This document shows, in pieces, positions 22,459-34,019 of a stretch of DNA of 64,000 nucleotides. Made by a program: the position numbers and the translations under genes. Each line of letters opens with the position of its first letter. Positions within the stretch are counted from its first letter, which is position 1. The stretch spans positions 304,749 to 368,748 of the forward strand of contig MU404060.1 of NCBI GenBank assembly GCA_022695795.1, read 5' to 3'. This DNA comes from Biscogniauxia marginata (taxonomy: Eukaryota; Ascomycota; Sordariomycetes; Xylariales; Xylariaceae). Under the pieces are notes generated by a model, which worked only from the letters and a program-made list of their open reading frames with translations, did not search any database and was not told the DNA's origin.

Positions 22459-24316
22459 TTAAGGCGGAGCTATCGCATCGATGAGCCAATTTTGGGGGTT
22501 GCTAGCTGGCCAGATAGCCAAGAGCAACATGCGCATTACGCCGTTCAGATAAGGATTGTCCCTGATTTGATACTCATTTCTGAAGTGTGCTTGAGTTAAC
22601 ACCCCGTTCCCTCTCAGTCTCGGCTCCACCACAGGTCCGTTCTCTCGAATCGTGCGCAAGAGACACCGGATTAGCCGAGGAATGAGTGCGTGGTCCATTC
22701 CCGACAACACATCGGGTGCATCTGGTGCGATCAATGATACTCCGCCAGGCCCCGTCCCGGGCGTATTGATCATCACTGGGTGTAAACGTGAGTTGAAATT
22801 TACCCTTTCTAGCCAATAAAATGGGGGTTGAAGGCATGTCTCGGGAGCAAAATGCTCTGAACTGGGTCCTGATATGGAATCTCTAACTCCCGAGACAGGA
22901 CAAAAGGGGTGATAATGAACTCTTGAAATACGTACCATTCATGACATGTAGGATGATTCCTATCACCGAGAATTGTGTGAAACAAGGGTCCATTTTCTTA
23001 TGAGACCACCCCTGAACCTCTTCGAGGGCAAGGTATTGTCTTCTTTGAAGGTTGGCACCGAAATTGATTCGAACATTGCCCGCTCCCAAAGCCCACCTAT
23101 GGGGTACCTAAAGAAGGGTTAGAGCGAATTNNNNNNNNNNGATAGCCTTGGGTTTAAGTTCTTACGTTATTCCAGAACGCCTGGATATCTGTCCATCGCT
23201 GCATCCCGTCATAAGGCCAAGGATCGTGCCAGATTGTTTCATCACGCTACATGCTATAAGCTGCCGACCAGACAAACCACAAGGGCAACGGGAGCCAGCT
23301 ACCAGCGGGTGCCAACACTTACCTCACGGTCCCATACCGACACTGAATAAATCCTCTGGAGATCTATCCCAGGCGGCTCATGATGACGTCCTTGCATACT
23401 ACAATTCGAACGCATATTAGACTCTTTTGTTCAGCATGGCAGCCGTCACAAGCATAAATTCTCCCGGGTGGCCTGGCAGATGGACGAAACTAGGACGTAT
23501 TGAACTGGCGGGTACTTACTGTCGATGTATGAAAATGATTAATCGATATCGGGGAACGTGTATGCCTATGCGCTGTGCATTCGTCGCTAGATTGGTCCAT
23601 GGGTCCCTTAAATCGCGTATCATGGACAACGAATACGAATTTATTTCATTATCTGGCAGCCAGTTGGCCCAGTTGAAGTTTGCTGGTGCATTACGAGGAA
23701 CGTCGAGCATCCACTTGTTGACCCATGCCCACTACAATATGTCGATTAATATTTGCATCCTAAGAGTCGTCGTGATAGGATCTTTCAGCGGATTAGGGAC
23801 TTTTCAAGGAGCCTACTTACAACTCGTTGTCGTCTTATAGGAGTGTGCACATTGTAAGCATCTACTTAATATTAGCTCAGCCTTCACGTATCACACTTTT
23901 CATGTCCGGTAGGTCGCCCCGACGAATGCCGGACGACATCCGCGTGGAACTCACTAAGAGACTCCCAGATATCCAGCTCGTTTAAATACTGGCTTTTTGA
24001 TAGGTTGCCACCGGCTGAAAGGAGCTTCCGTAGCGTTCTCGCGATCCTGGTGTGCGACTGACCAGCATCCGCAAGGTTGACCTTGAAGGTGCCTAATTCC
24101 GTATCATTAGCCACCTTGCGGTGTGAGAGAAGGGCGCGGAAATCGTGTGGTATACACAAGAGACAACGTACCATTTCCAACTGGCAACGGGGGGCCGGGC
24201 GTAAGGCCGGTGAATGGGTGTGGTGCCTACCAGCTTGATAGTAAATACCGGATCCCAAATCAGGATATATAAACACAGTTGGGGCCACTTACATCCCATA
24301 TTGGAGGAATAGCCAT
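22459..24316 (-). CDS. Orphan nine-exon gene of unknown function, about 415 aa
   Basis: I built this model from splice signals. Exons (minus): 24316-24293, 24226-24172, 24092-23888, 23833-23821, 23731-23520, 23398-23323, 23246-23166, 23107-22936, 22868-22459. All nine join in one open frame of 416 codons including the stop. Every intron is GT-AG (donors GTAAGT, GTACGT, GTGAAG, GTAAGA), 54-89 nt where measurable, several with GCTAAT-type branch points. Exon 4 is a 13-nt microexon. The 10-N gap at 23131-23140 falls inside the 59-nt intron 7. There is no signal peptide or membrane helix. The protein has Trp-rich segments (WAWVNKWMLDVP; WHDPWPYDGMQRW; HRWALGAGNVRINFGANLQ) and a helical C-terminus. 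I do not recognise the family. The start exon (eight residues) is the weakest part. Confidence 0.6.
23131..23140. other. Assembly gap (10 N)
   Basis: Ten N characters; true length unknown. In the gene model above it lies within an intron. Confidence 1.
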
Positions 24317-25825
24317 TTCAAACGTCGATGATTTAAGGTAGTTAAACGACTATTATGAAGAGGCACGCGAATCACTGAACCTAATAATTTTCTTTGCGAC
24401 CGTGCTTCGATAAAGTTGCCCAGCGTCTACTTTACATTTCACGAGTACATATATGAAACTATATCTCGTAGACAGTAATAGCTTGGACAAAGAATCCGGG
24501 GAAATGCGTACCGAAAACAGCCAGCAACGCCCCTATGCTTAGTTCCAAAACAGCAAATCTTGTCTTTGTTTTATCATTAAGACAGCACAAGTTATGAGAG
24601 CCTCTTTGCCCTTGAATAGGAGACTTTTTGATGCTATTAATAGTAATAATGCTATTGAGCCGTTGTGTGAGATACACTTGGAGTATGATTGTTTCTGCTT
24701 TCTCGCCTTTGCATGCTATGAGTAAAAGACTCAAGCTAATTAAATTTGGTGCGTGTAGAAGAGGGAAAATGAAGGGGGGGAAAGGAGAGAAAAGACAGAG
24801 GCGGAGAAAAGGAGCCCAACGAAATATAGAATTAATGTAGCTACCTATGAGGATGGAATTGAATGACGTAGGAGAATCAATCAATTATCATCAAATAATT
24901 GCCAAAATACTACCTACTTAGGTATATATGCGATATTTTAACCATATAATGACCCTAATACACAACAACTAACTAAGAGGGAAGGGAAGTGGTAGAGTCT
25001 TATTAGGTATATCATCAGGCGAAGTCCGCTTCGGAATTATCGCAGTCATAGGTCCCGTTCACGAGTCGCAATCAAGTTGGTGGTACCTATGTCCTTATCT
25101 ATGATCACCTTCCTCCTGACCGATAATGCTGAAGACTTCTCCGTATTCGAGTAACTATCTCCAATTACAAGAATGTCTCGCAGTTTAGAAGATGAGCGAA
25201 GTAAACCAATAGTCACTTTGCCGCTTAACCCCCCTTTTTACTCCTATAAATGTGGATATTCCCGTATCCTACTTCATATCACCGACATTCAGACAAACAC
25301 CTACCTACTTACCGATAGGTTGTATATGTAAATAAATAGACTATCGTTATGTTGTACATAGCACACGCCTTCGTTTCCCTTAGCCTTGACTGACACCCGA
25401 AGTCATTATTAAAAAGGGGTGGGATGAACTGTCGCCAATACGAAGTAGCTTACTACCAATGGCTAAGATAAAAACCCACGCAATCGATCACCGGGCTATC
25501 TTACGTCAGAGGATATTAAAGGGAAAAAAATATGGTCAATTAACTTGGTCGCACTCAAGTGTACCATCTAAATTTGTTAACAACAAAGTCCCAACCGCGA
25601 CTTGCATCACGTATAACATTGATAAACATTGTATAACCACCCGCATCAACGCTCGAAGAACACACGTACCGTACAAAAAAGACTAACACACTAGCTTCTA
25701 TTACTCAAGAACTCTTCGGCGTGTATGTAACATCTCAAAAGGAAGTATGAAGATATGTACGCTCCCACCCCCCTTCCTATCTCCTAAACCACATAAACAA
25801 ACCATAGACAAGCTTCAACCCCCCC
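24317..25825. other. AT-rich intergenic spacer
   Basis: Contains the upstream region of the orphan gene and the 3' UTR of the ammonium transporter. The 141-codon frame at 24459-24884 (minus) has a hydrophobic stretch but poor codon use. I see nothing else that can be supported. Confidence 0.45.
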
Positions 25826-27728
25826 TTAATCCCTCTTCCCGCCCCCTTCTGCCACCACCGCAGGCGCCAAGCTCCTCTCGCTCGCGCCGCGCGTCTCGAA
25901 CGGCACGCCCTCGACGAACGGGGTCAAGATGCCGGCGGACTCGCCGCCTTCGCCCTCGAGGTCGGAGAAGTACTTGTAATCCAGGCCCCTGATCTCGTCC
26001 TCCTCGCGGACGCGCAGGTGCAGGCCGGGGATCTTATTGATGACGAACAGCAGGATACAGCTGACGCAGAAGGACCAGGAGGCGCAGGTGGCGGCGGCGG
26101 CGAGCTGCAGCCCGAGCTGGCGCCAGTTGTGGTCCCACCAGCCGCCCTCGTACGTGTCGCCGCTGACGCCGTCGAGCGCGGGGACCCAGCCGGCGGCGAA
26201 GAGGCCCGTGAGCACGTCGCCGACGACGCCGCCGACGCCGTGGATGGCGAAGATGTCGAGCCCCTCGTCGACGGCCGGGATGAGGTACTTGTAGCGCGTG
26301 ACGTAGAAGCAGGCGGCGGCGGTGAGCAGGCCGATGAGCACGGCGACGTAGACGGGCACGTAGCCCGCCGCCGGCGTGATGCCGACGAGCCCGCTGATGA
26401 TGCCCGAGCAGAAGCCCACGATCGAGAACTTGCCGCTGTGCGCGTACTCGAGCAGCTGCCAGCCGAGCCCGCCCCCGCACGCCGCCAGGTTCGTGTTGAC
26501 CACCACGTAGATGCTGCGCAGCGACAGGTTCGCCGTCGACGCCCCGTTGAACGCGTACCACCCGAACCAGATGAACACGGTGCCGAGCCCGACGAGGAAC
26601 GGGTTGTGCGGCTTGAAGTGCACCGCCGCCTGCCGCTTGCGCTCGCTGCGGGACGCCGGGACGGCGGCGCCGCCCGAGCCCGGCTCGTGGCTGATGCGGG
26701 GGCCGAGCATGATCGACCAGGCGAGCGCGCCGAAGCCGCTGGCGATGTGGACCGGGCCCGAGCCGGCGAAGTCGTACACCCCGAGGTTGTAGAGCCAGCC
26801 GTTAGGGTTCCACTCCCAGTATGCCAGTCTGCGGGTCATCCGTGAGCATTATGAACATTCCTTTTTCGGACAACTGGGATACTGTAGCAAAGGGGCGTTG
26901 GGGATGAGGGTGAAGACGGAATTACAAGGCGAAAAAGAAAGACATGCTCATATTAACAATGACACCGCATGTAACAGACACTACCAAAACAACCTCACAG
27001 CCTCCCCAAATTCCAATCGAACCCCCCTTCCAAGCAAGAAAAATTCAATGCAAGCATGCAAGCAAGCGAGCGACTTACATATAATACACGAACGTAGTCC
27101 AGCACAGCAGGAACAGCATGCTCGGCCACATGCGGCCGCGCTCGAGCATGGCGCCGGCGAGGATCATGGCGGTGGCGGTGACGAAGGTGCAGCCGAAGGC
27201 GGCGTAGAGGATGTCGGGGATGTCGGGGTTCGCGAGCGAGGGGGCGGCGAGGACGTTGTGCAGGGCCGCGAGCGACAGGTCCCCGAGCACGGCGTTGGCC
27301 GCCCGGCTCTGGTACAGCGAGTACCCGTACACCCAGAACTGCACGCCGCACGCGCACGCGCAGAACAGCGACTGGAACACCATCGTCAGCGCCGACTTGC
27401 GCCGGTGCATCCCCGCGTACAGGAACCCTATGGCCTAGAGAAGGGGAACCTTGGTCGTTAGTCATTTGTTGCGGCGGCGCGAGAGGCGAAGTCGGGTGGT
27501 GGTGGTGGTGGTGGTGGTGATGGGGCTGTGAGCCTAACTGGGCTTAAGGTGGTGTATATAAATATAACATACCGGTGTGATTTGCCAACACAAAATGGTG
27601 CTCACGAGCACCCAGCACAGGTCGCCCTTGTCATAGGGAGCATTGAGATCCTGGGTGATGGGATTCCCGCCCTGAGGGTCGACGCTGTAGTCCGGCCATT
27701 CGGTGACCGGCGTGATCTCCGCGCTCAT
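25826..27728 (-). CDS. Ammonium transporter (Amt/Mep family), divergent, 504 aa
   Basis: Three exons: 27728-27573, 27434-27079, 26828-25826, all phases agreeing; the GC-rich intron 1 holds a (GGT)8 repeat. The protein has about eleven hydrophobic segments. Family marks: GDLCWVLVSTILCW near residue 35, AIGFLYAGMHRRKSAL at 53-68, DFAGSGPVHIASG with first pore His at about 198, and DIFAIHGVGGVVGDVLTGLFA with second pore His at about 367. It should carry ammonium across the plasma membrane and feed nitrogen assimilation. Oddities: the usual FQ(G/x)MFA motif reads YAAFGCTFV, and a charged insert (SHEPGSGG...SERKRQ, about residues 217-238) interrupts the middle. GC content, above all at third codon positions, is much higher than in flanking DNA. 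Three AGATAA/AGATAG sites lie 0.5-0.7 kb upstream, fitting nitrogen (GATA-factor) control. Confidence 0.92.
27495..27518. repeat. (GGT)8 microsatellite in transporter intron 1
   Basis: Eight GGT units within the first intron of the ammonium transporter gene. Confidence 0.9.
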
Positions 27729-29464
27729 TTTCGCTTGTCCTTGCCCTCCGTTTCGTGGGTTATTTTTCTTTGAAAATCTTTTTTTCCTCTATATTTTTCC
27801 TTTTGCCTTTTCCTTTGAAAACTCCGGTACGATTTGTGACACAGGATAAACTCGTTCGCTATCCCGAAGACAGACGATGAGAAACCGGTGGATTGTATAA
27901 TCTCAGCTTGTTCGAGCAATGATGAGTAAGACACCCAGAGCCTGCTATACCGGTGAAGACTACACGAGGTTCACGTGTTAGGCAATGTGTATCGATGTGC
28001 GTGTATATATTTCATGAATTTGACAGATCCCAAACAACGCGTGTGAGCAGCGTAAATCTCTGCTTCCTAGCCTTGGTAGGCGGCAGGAAGTATACGTTTG
28101 AGAAACACCGACAGCGGATCTCTAGTCAGGAACAACGTAGTAGTGGGCTAGCGAGAAGAAAAAGTAGAACCGAGGCATCGGGTCGCAGGTATGAGCAAGG
28201 CGGGCATCATATTCATATCTTTCTTCGCCCCCCGTCTCCATCTCCGTTATCTCTATCCTTTCGCCCCTTGGGGTACGAAGAGGCTGGCTGATTGCCCTTG
28301 GGGAAATCTTGGCTCTATTACCTATATCGGCCGGCTGGCTACCTTAAGATAGCTACGCACATGTATACAATGAGTTCACCTGTCCGTTAAGTAAGGTAAG
28401 TTAAGGTGTATAGATAACAGCACCTACTTACCTGATACCTAGCTTTCGTTGGTACTACAAGCCAACAACCTCCGCCGCTCCAGAATGGCGCGGCTGGCTG
28501 ACGGGCTGGCCGGCTCACATCATGAAAATTGAATCAAAATATGAGCTTGTACGGTGGTAATCCTCATTCATTGATAGGACATGCAGATACCTAATCTGTC
28601 CGTGATTACGGAATATGATCCAGCCAAGTCCCACTCCTCCATGCCCCATGTTGAAGCCAAGAGATAAAGAGAGAACAGATGTCGTCGACATTGAGACTAG
28701 TAGCAGCCCAGATACGGGGGAAGAAACCTGAGGGACGGAAGTTGGCTTGAATTACGGGGTCAGGAGGGCGTTCCACTGTCTTGGCCAAGTCTCGGCGTTC
28801 CTGCATGTTATCAGCTCCAGCACCCAATAATGTGCGTTTTCTTGATGGGGACCTGATAACCTATAGATAAAAAAAGGGTTGATAAACTCATTCTGCTATG
28901 TTACGTCACGGCTATAGGTAAGTATCTGGACCCTTTCCTATTAAGACATCGACTATAGTTATTTCTTAAGCTAGACCGTGCTCTACAATAAAAACCGCGA
29001 TATTGGAGGTGATCTTGGACTTCTGTCGATATTATCTGTATCTTTCTTTTTCTCATTGAAGTGTAGGTCGCCGTCGAGCGCGACTTTATATCTCCCGCGA
29101 CACATCAGACTTCAATCGAGGTGATACAACTTTAGCAGGCTCTCAGATAACGCGGGACAGGAAATTGATCGGGAGTCTCGGGCAGCGCGCGAGCGTAATA
29201 TAAGTGATATGTGCTACTCGACTCGTATAATGCACTGCCACTGCTCCAGCGATGCCTGAGTCCTATTTTGCCCAGTCTTCCCTTTCCAAACTCCATGCCT
29301 GACTTGGCCGCCTAATTACCAATCGCCATACGACCATAGATGCCTGCCAGCTTCGTGGGACCCAGTAATCACCATAGAGGAACCAAAACAAAGTTCTAGA
29401 ATACACTAACTTCTGTTTCTCATCGCGACTCGCAAAAGCCACGAGAAACTGCATTCGAGGGGTA
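27729..29464. other. Intergenic spacer upstream of the transporter
   Basis: Promoter and 5' UTR of the ammonium transporter at the left. The centre has TACCTA-like words near 28390-28440. A weakly protein-like stretch on the minus strand at 28606-28850 has an in-frame TAA and no clear start, so I do not call it a gene. The right end holds the Pta1 3' UTR. Confidence 0.45.
28247..28417. promoter_or_regulatory. Candidate GATA-factor sites upstream of the ammonium transporter
   Basis: HGATAR matches at 28247-28252 (AGATAA, minus strand), 28347-28352 (AGATAG, plus) and 28412-28417 (AGATAA, plus). Such sites bind AreA/Nit2-type nitrogen regulators in fungi, but the motif is short and three in 170 bp may be chance. 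Confidence 0.3.
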
Positions 29465-32060
29465 TCATGTAGCAATCGCCGTCGCGCCAGCACCAACAGG
29501 TGTGCCATTTTCACTAGCACTTTGCTTCGCCGCTTCCAAGAAGCCGGGCCGCCATTTCTGCAAGTACTTAGCGGCCATTGGCCGTGAGTCCTCATAATCT
29601 GTCCAGATATCTTGGACCGTATCTAGTGCAAGATTCCGGACCGGCGGGCGCATCATGACTAGATAGTATAAACTGGTGAGCGCAAGACCGACCAAGCTTG
29701 GATCTCGACAGAGTGTCTTGACCCTTGAAAGAATCGCAGCGCTCAGTTCGGGCAATTCGCTCAAAAACCGTGTTAAGACTTTATCTTGCGAATGCAAATA
29801 TGGAATAAATCCATCTAGAAGACGCAGTGCCCATTTTTCATAGTGAGCTGGGACATCGTGCGGTGAGGCTGAGGATTGTTGCTGTACACGGTCGTTATAC
29901 CACTCTTCACTTAGCCACGAAACCGCTACCTCAATACGTTTCCGGAAGTCCTCGAGAATATACGTATATAGCATTTCGCGTATGGAATTACTCAGTTGGC
30001 TCCCAGAGAGCGTTAGCTGGTCGTCCTCGTCTTTGACTGCACTGTCGAGACCGGCGTTCGCTCGGGTAGCTAGACGCGTTATTACTGTGATCCACGAATC
30101 CCGATCATATGAACTGGCAGCGAGTCTGTTGATACCAGCCTTGGACTTCTTGACCGTGGGATCTTCGAGGGTCCTCATTGTGCCAAAAACACGTGCAATA
30201 GAACCTTGGCCGACCTTGGCGGCCTGGTCTGGGTTTAGAGTGGGCGGAGGAGGAAGCCGGAATGTTGGTAATGCGAGCCCGTCCAACGCAGGGTTTTGCA
30301 ACTCGCGCCTTTCATCTGAAGGTGAAGAGTCAAGCTTGTTTAGAAGTTGCTCGGTGTCTTCGGCGGCGTAATAATCTGGTTCATAGTCATCTTCATCCTC
30401 TTCTACATCCAATGGTGATGTTTCGGGGTTAATAGGTTGTTGATAAGCTTCGTGGAGAGCGGCCAAACGATCTCTGACACCCTGTAATCTCTGTCAGCAT
30501 TGATACTAGTAGTCTCGCGTGGTCATCGACATACAGTAATAGCTCGCTCCAGCAGCTGGGGATCTAGCTGAGAAATGGTCCGAACGCTTATCTTAGCAGC
30601 AAGGGGAACTGGAACAACGTCGCCCACGTTGAAGTTCTTCAGGCCTTCATTAGTAGTCAAGGTAAATACCTCCGCTAAGCTGTGAGGCCCAGGCTTCAGT
30701 GGGGAAATATCAATCTGCGGTTGGGCAGATGTAGGTCCAGTACGCTGGCGTTTAGCTTCCCCAGCAGCACCTGACTCCATTAATGCTCGTTTCCGACTTG
30801 AGTCATCAAATATCTCGGCTCGCGACCTCATTAGCCGTTCAACATATTGTTGTATGCGGCCAGTTAGGGGGTTGTGTGGATCCCTAAAACAGAATGAGCA
30901 AGGGAGTGGGCATATTGGGTATAAAGACTTACCGTCTCGATAGATGGATAAGCAGCATTCGTGTCGTTTTCTCCATCGATTTGACAAGAACCTTGGTCTT
31001 GGGCGTCATTGGGGAGTTTGCCAGTTTCAATGGATTGAAATTGAGTATAGTGTTGAGTATTCGACTGGAGGTTGCAGGTCTTGCTCGGACAAGGATCGAC
31101 AAGGTGTTAAGAGTGGCATCAACGACCAAGGCATCACTGCAGATACAGGTCAATGACTGTTGAGCCATGAACTAAATGCCCACTGGCGTTACGCTCTCTT
31201 ACCTGCTGTTCTCTTGCAAAGTGCTCAGCATTCTATCCAGCAATCCAAAAGCCTCAGCTTCGAGATTAGAACGGTCGAGAACGGGATGGCTCGGGGGGGT
31301 CATGATGAGAGAGATATCAAGGGGGTCGCCTCGCTAGTGCTCCAGTTAGCAGAAGTATTACAAGCGTGGATGAGTGGTAGGAGATTCGTACTCTTGGTTC
31401 CGGGTTGATACTAGGGGTCTGCGCAAGCACTACTCGTTGCGCAAACTTGATACAGCATATCCGCACAGTCAGCGGAGCGGTATCCCATATCCGAAGTATT
31501 CTGGCTTTGATGGCGGTCATTCGCTGCCAGGTGGCTGTGTCGTAAGAATTGTTGATTCTGGCAGAATCACGGAGGTCAGCAGCTGGGCCTTGCAAGAGAA
31601 AGTTCTCGTGGTGTACGAATAGGAGAGCATAGGCAAAGAGCATCTGCACGCGTAGTCGCCGTCGCGGCGGCCAGGTCTACAGAGAGTCTACGATCCCATG
31701 TGGCATGGGGGGTAAAACCTACATCCATCGCAATGCCAGCGGGTAAATACTGGCAGCCGCCTGTATAACACTCCTCAACACCATAACATCCTGGTTTGCC
31801 TCCTCTACGAGCAGCTTCAAGGTCTCCAGAACCAAGAGAGACAAGGTCTCCTTCTGGCCGAGAGGGACGGCCGGCGTCGCAAAGGCCTCAGCAAGAAACT
31901 CGGCCCCCCATCTTCGAAATTCAACCTGGGATGACGGGCCAATGATTGGCAAGGTTGCTTGGATGACTTGCGGATAGTAGGTGACATCACCCAAGACAAG
32001 CTTGCGAGCACCCTCTAATTGACGGATCTGGTCGGGAACTGATAACTGCGGTTGCGCCAT
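29465..32060 (-). CDS. PTA1: Symplekin/Pta1, mRNA 3'-end processing scaffold, 734 aa
   Basis: Six exons: 32060-31723, 31557-31392, 31333-31203, 31136-30933, 30883-30535, 30481-29465; all phases agree. The N-terminus (QIRQLEGARKLVLGD, then YYPQVIQATLPIIG) is the HEAT-repeat start of the symplekin/Pta1 family. NNSYDTATWQRMTAIKARIL and VRICCIKFAQRVVLAQT continue it. A basic linker (SRKRALMESGAAGEAKRQR) and an acidic stretch (DVEEDEDDYEPD) precede the C-terminal helical part. Pta1 is a scaffold of the cleavage and polyadenylation factor in the nucleus, binding Ssu72 and the endonuclease module. Intron 1 is 165 nt, longer than the others, because nearer acceptors break the frame. It is divergent from Coa3. 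Confidence 0.93.
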
Positions 32061-32345
32061 GGTAGAACGAAGAAAGCAGACCTAGGCGAGCCCAGGGCCA
32101 GCATGGAGAGATTTAAATAGGTGTACAATCGCAAAGGTTGAATTAGCTGTAGCTGGAAGCCGAAGATATCGTATATTTGTAGGCGGGAGATGGTATTGCA
32201 ATGCTTGGTAGCTAGGCCAGTCGATGGCAGTTCACACGCGTGTATCTGTCGATGATGCGATCTGGCGATGTCAATTGGCGGTTGCCCTTGGGTCGGATCG
32301 GATTCTCTTCTTTATTCTCGTATGTGGCTGTAGATGCGGGACCCT

Positions 32346-32381
<36 letters not shown>

Positions 32382-32929
32382 CGAATGCGAAACCTACGTC
32401 TTGCGAACCTGACTGTCCACTATGTTAAGTACATCGGGTGCATAGATGTAGGGCATGTGCGATTACGATCGACCACGGGTAGCTGGGTTATGTGTTGACC
32501 ATTTGTGAGGAAAAGATGGATGTGTAGCAATTTTGATGCTTGTCTGTTGACTCGCGCTTTCGCCTGGCACTTGACGAGAGCTGCGCGACTGAAGGAAAGA
32601 TGAAGCTTAGGCCCGTCCCCACCACGTCTTGGTGTTGTTTAGTCGTATCGGCCCCGAGGAAAACCCGAAGCACTTCGAGTTACGCATACCTAAATAGTGG
32701 GGGCTCTAGCAGCTGATCATGCAGATATCGGGTATGCCCCACGTACTCCGTACGACATGAACCTTACCAAATATCGTCGACTTGGAAATTCAGCCAACGG
32801 CGCCACCTGCACTTACACACTTACGGAACACACATCGAGCAACTCTCGAGCCTTGTCGCGTACGCAGCTACTACGCCAGCAACGAGCCCATCTGGGCGCA
32901 GAAGAGCAATCCAATAACCCTACATCACG
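32061..32929. other. Divergent spacer between Pta1 and Coa3
   Basis: Holds promoters for both genes and a (GACA)9 microsatellite at 32346-32381. The open frames here (60-90 codons) are short and unconvincing. Confidence 0.5.
32346..32381. repeat. (GACA)9 microsatellite
   Basis: Nine uninterrupted GACA units, about 290 bp upstream of the Pta1 start and 550 bp upstream of the Coa3 start. Confidence 0.95.
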
Positions 32930-33397
32930 ATGCCTTCTGGGTATGTCTATCCTTAATATTCATCTCACATTCTAAGTACTGTACCTCCTCGCAAGAAGCT
33001 TACCTCTCTACCCGCTCTTAATAGTTTCGGGAGCTCCTCGTATTACGACCGCCAGTCCCGCCAGTCGCCCGCCCTCATCCGCGCACGACGTCCCTACATT
33101 TTCAAGAATGCCATCGTCGGTACCGCCCTCGCTTCCTTCACCATCGGTGTCTGTACGTGAAGCCCTCCGTTACTCCCGTCCCCGAACGGAATAATATCCA
33201 CTATACCTTCTTTCGTGCACCTGCCCCCCCCTCTTTTTTTTTGGTCTCCCATGGATGAGTGGTCTATGTAGACGAGATCGCTGATTGTCGTCTTTGCGAC
33301 ATGGGCAGACTTCTACACCATTCATGCTATCGGCCAAGATGAGTTCGAGGATGTCAAGGTTCCCGATGCGCCGAGCAACAAGGCCTCGAAGAACTGA
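32930..33397 (+). CDS. COA3: Cytochrome c oxidase assembly factor 3 (Coa3), 75 aa
   Basis: A three-exon gene too small and split to stand out as an open frame: 32930-32940 (11 nt, MPSG), 33025-33152, 33309-33397. The phases agree and the splice sites are good (GTATGT...AATAG; GTACGT...GGCAG). The protein has SYYDRQSRQSPALIRARRPY, then one membrane segment (KNAIVGTALASFTIGVYFYT), then AIGQDEFEDVKVPDAP. This matches the small single-pass inner-membrane Coa3 (Cox25/CCDC56) family in length and order. Coa3 works with Cox14 to stabilise newly made Cox1 and control its translation in mitochondria. It is divergent from Pta1. Confidence 0.88.
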
Positions 33398-34019
33398 ACA
33401 AAATACCCTTCGCATGAAGTAGCACAACTCTACAAATAGGAATTCGAAGCGACAATATCATGGGGCATGAAATCATTCCGCCCCAGTCGATGATTCATAG
33501 CGTCAGGAGTGGTAAACAACATGCTCATTTGGGGTTATACGAACTTCGACTCAGTTGCTTGATTGGGTGTTGAGTGTAAAATATAGCAAAACTATTCAGG
33601 TGGTATCATGGCCCGACGCGAGCCTCCCTAAAAATGGTGAATGCTCAAAAACGCCCCCCAAGGGCATGCTGTATCTACGAGGAACCCCCATATTGTACCG
33701 CGCATAAAAAAGGAGCCCAGTTCCTACTTCCGCATCCACTCGAGAATGCGCCAGAGATACCGGCGGAGCAGTTTTGTCCCTTTCCTACGTTAACAACCCA
33801 AGGCCAGTCCGACTAGTATATTCCCAATCGCAAATAGTGACGCCGGGAAATAAAAACAACATGCACATGATACAAACGCCCTAGCTATGTTCCAGTCCGC
33901 TGTCTATACCAATGGCGAGAGGAGGGGATATAATCTGCGTGAAATAAGATTCTAGTCGTCCATTAGCGCCGGCGATACATCACGCCTTAGAAATACGTCT
34001 CGGTTGCTGACTAGGCCTG
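33398..34019. other. Convergent spacer
   Basis: 3' UTRs of Coa3 (plus) and the Sds3/Dep1-like gene (minus). Nothing else seen. Confidence 0.55.

Noticed and set aside
24459..24884. 141-codon minus-strand frame with a signal-like hydrophobic segment, considered as the 5' exon of the orphan gene
   Set aside because: Poor codon use and no in-phase junction to the ATG exon at 24316.
26018..26845. 275-codon plus-strand frame opposite the ammonium transporter
   Set aside because: A shadow caused by very high GC; the minus strand has clear Amt/Mep motifs.
28606..28850. Protein-like stretch on the minus strand upstream of the transporter
   Set aside because: Protein-like pieces lie in two different frames with an in-frame TAA and no start or consistent splice sites.
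29326..29345. CATACGACCATAG, identical to the start of fungal 5S rRNA
   Set aside because: The match ends after about 13 bases; nothing further resembles 5S rRNA.
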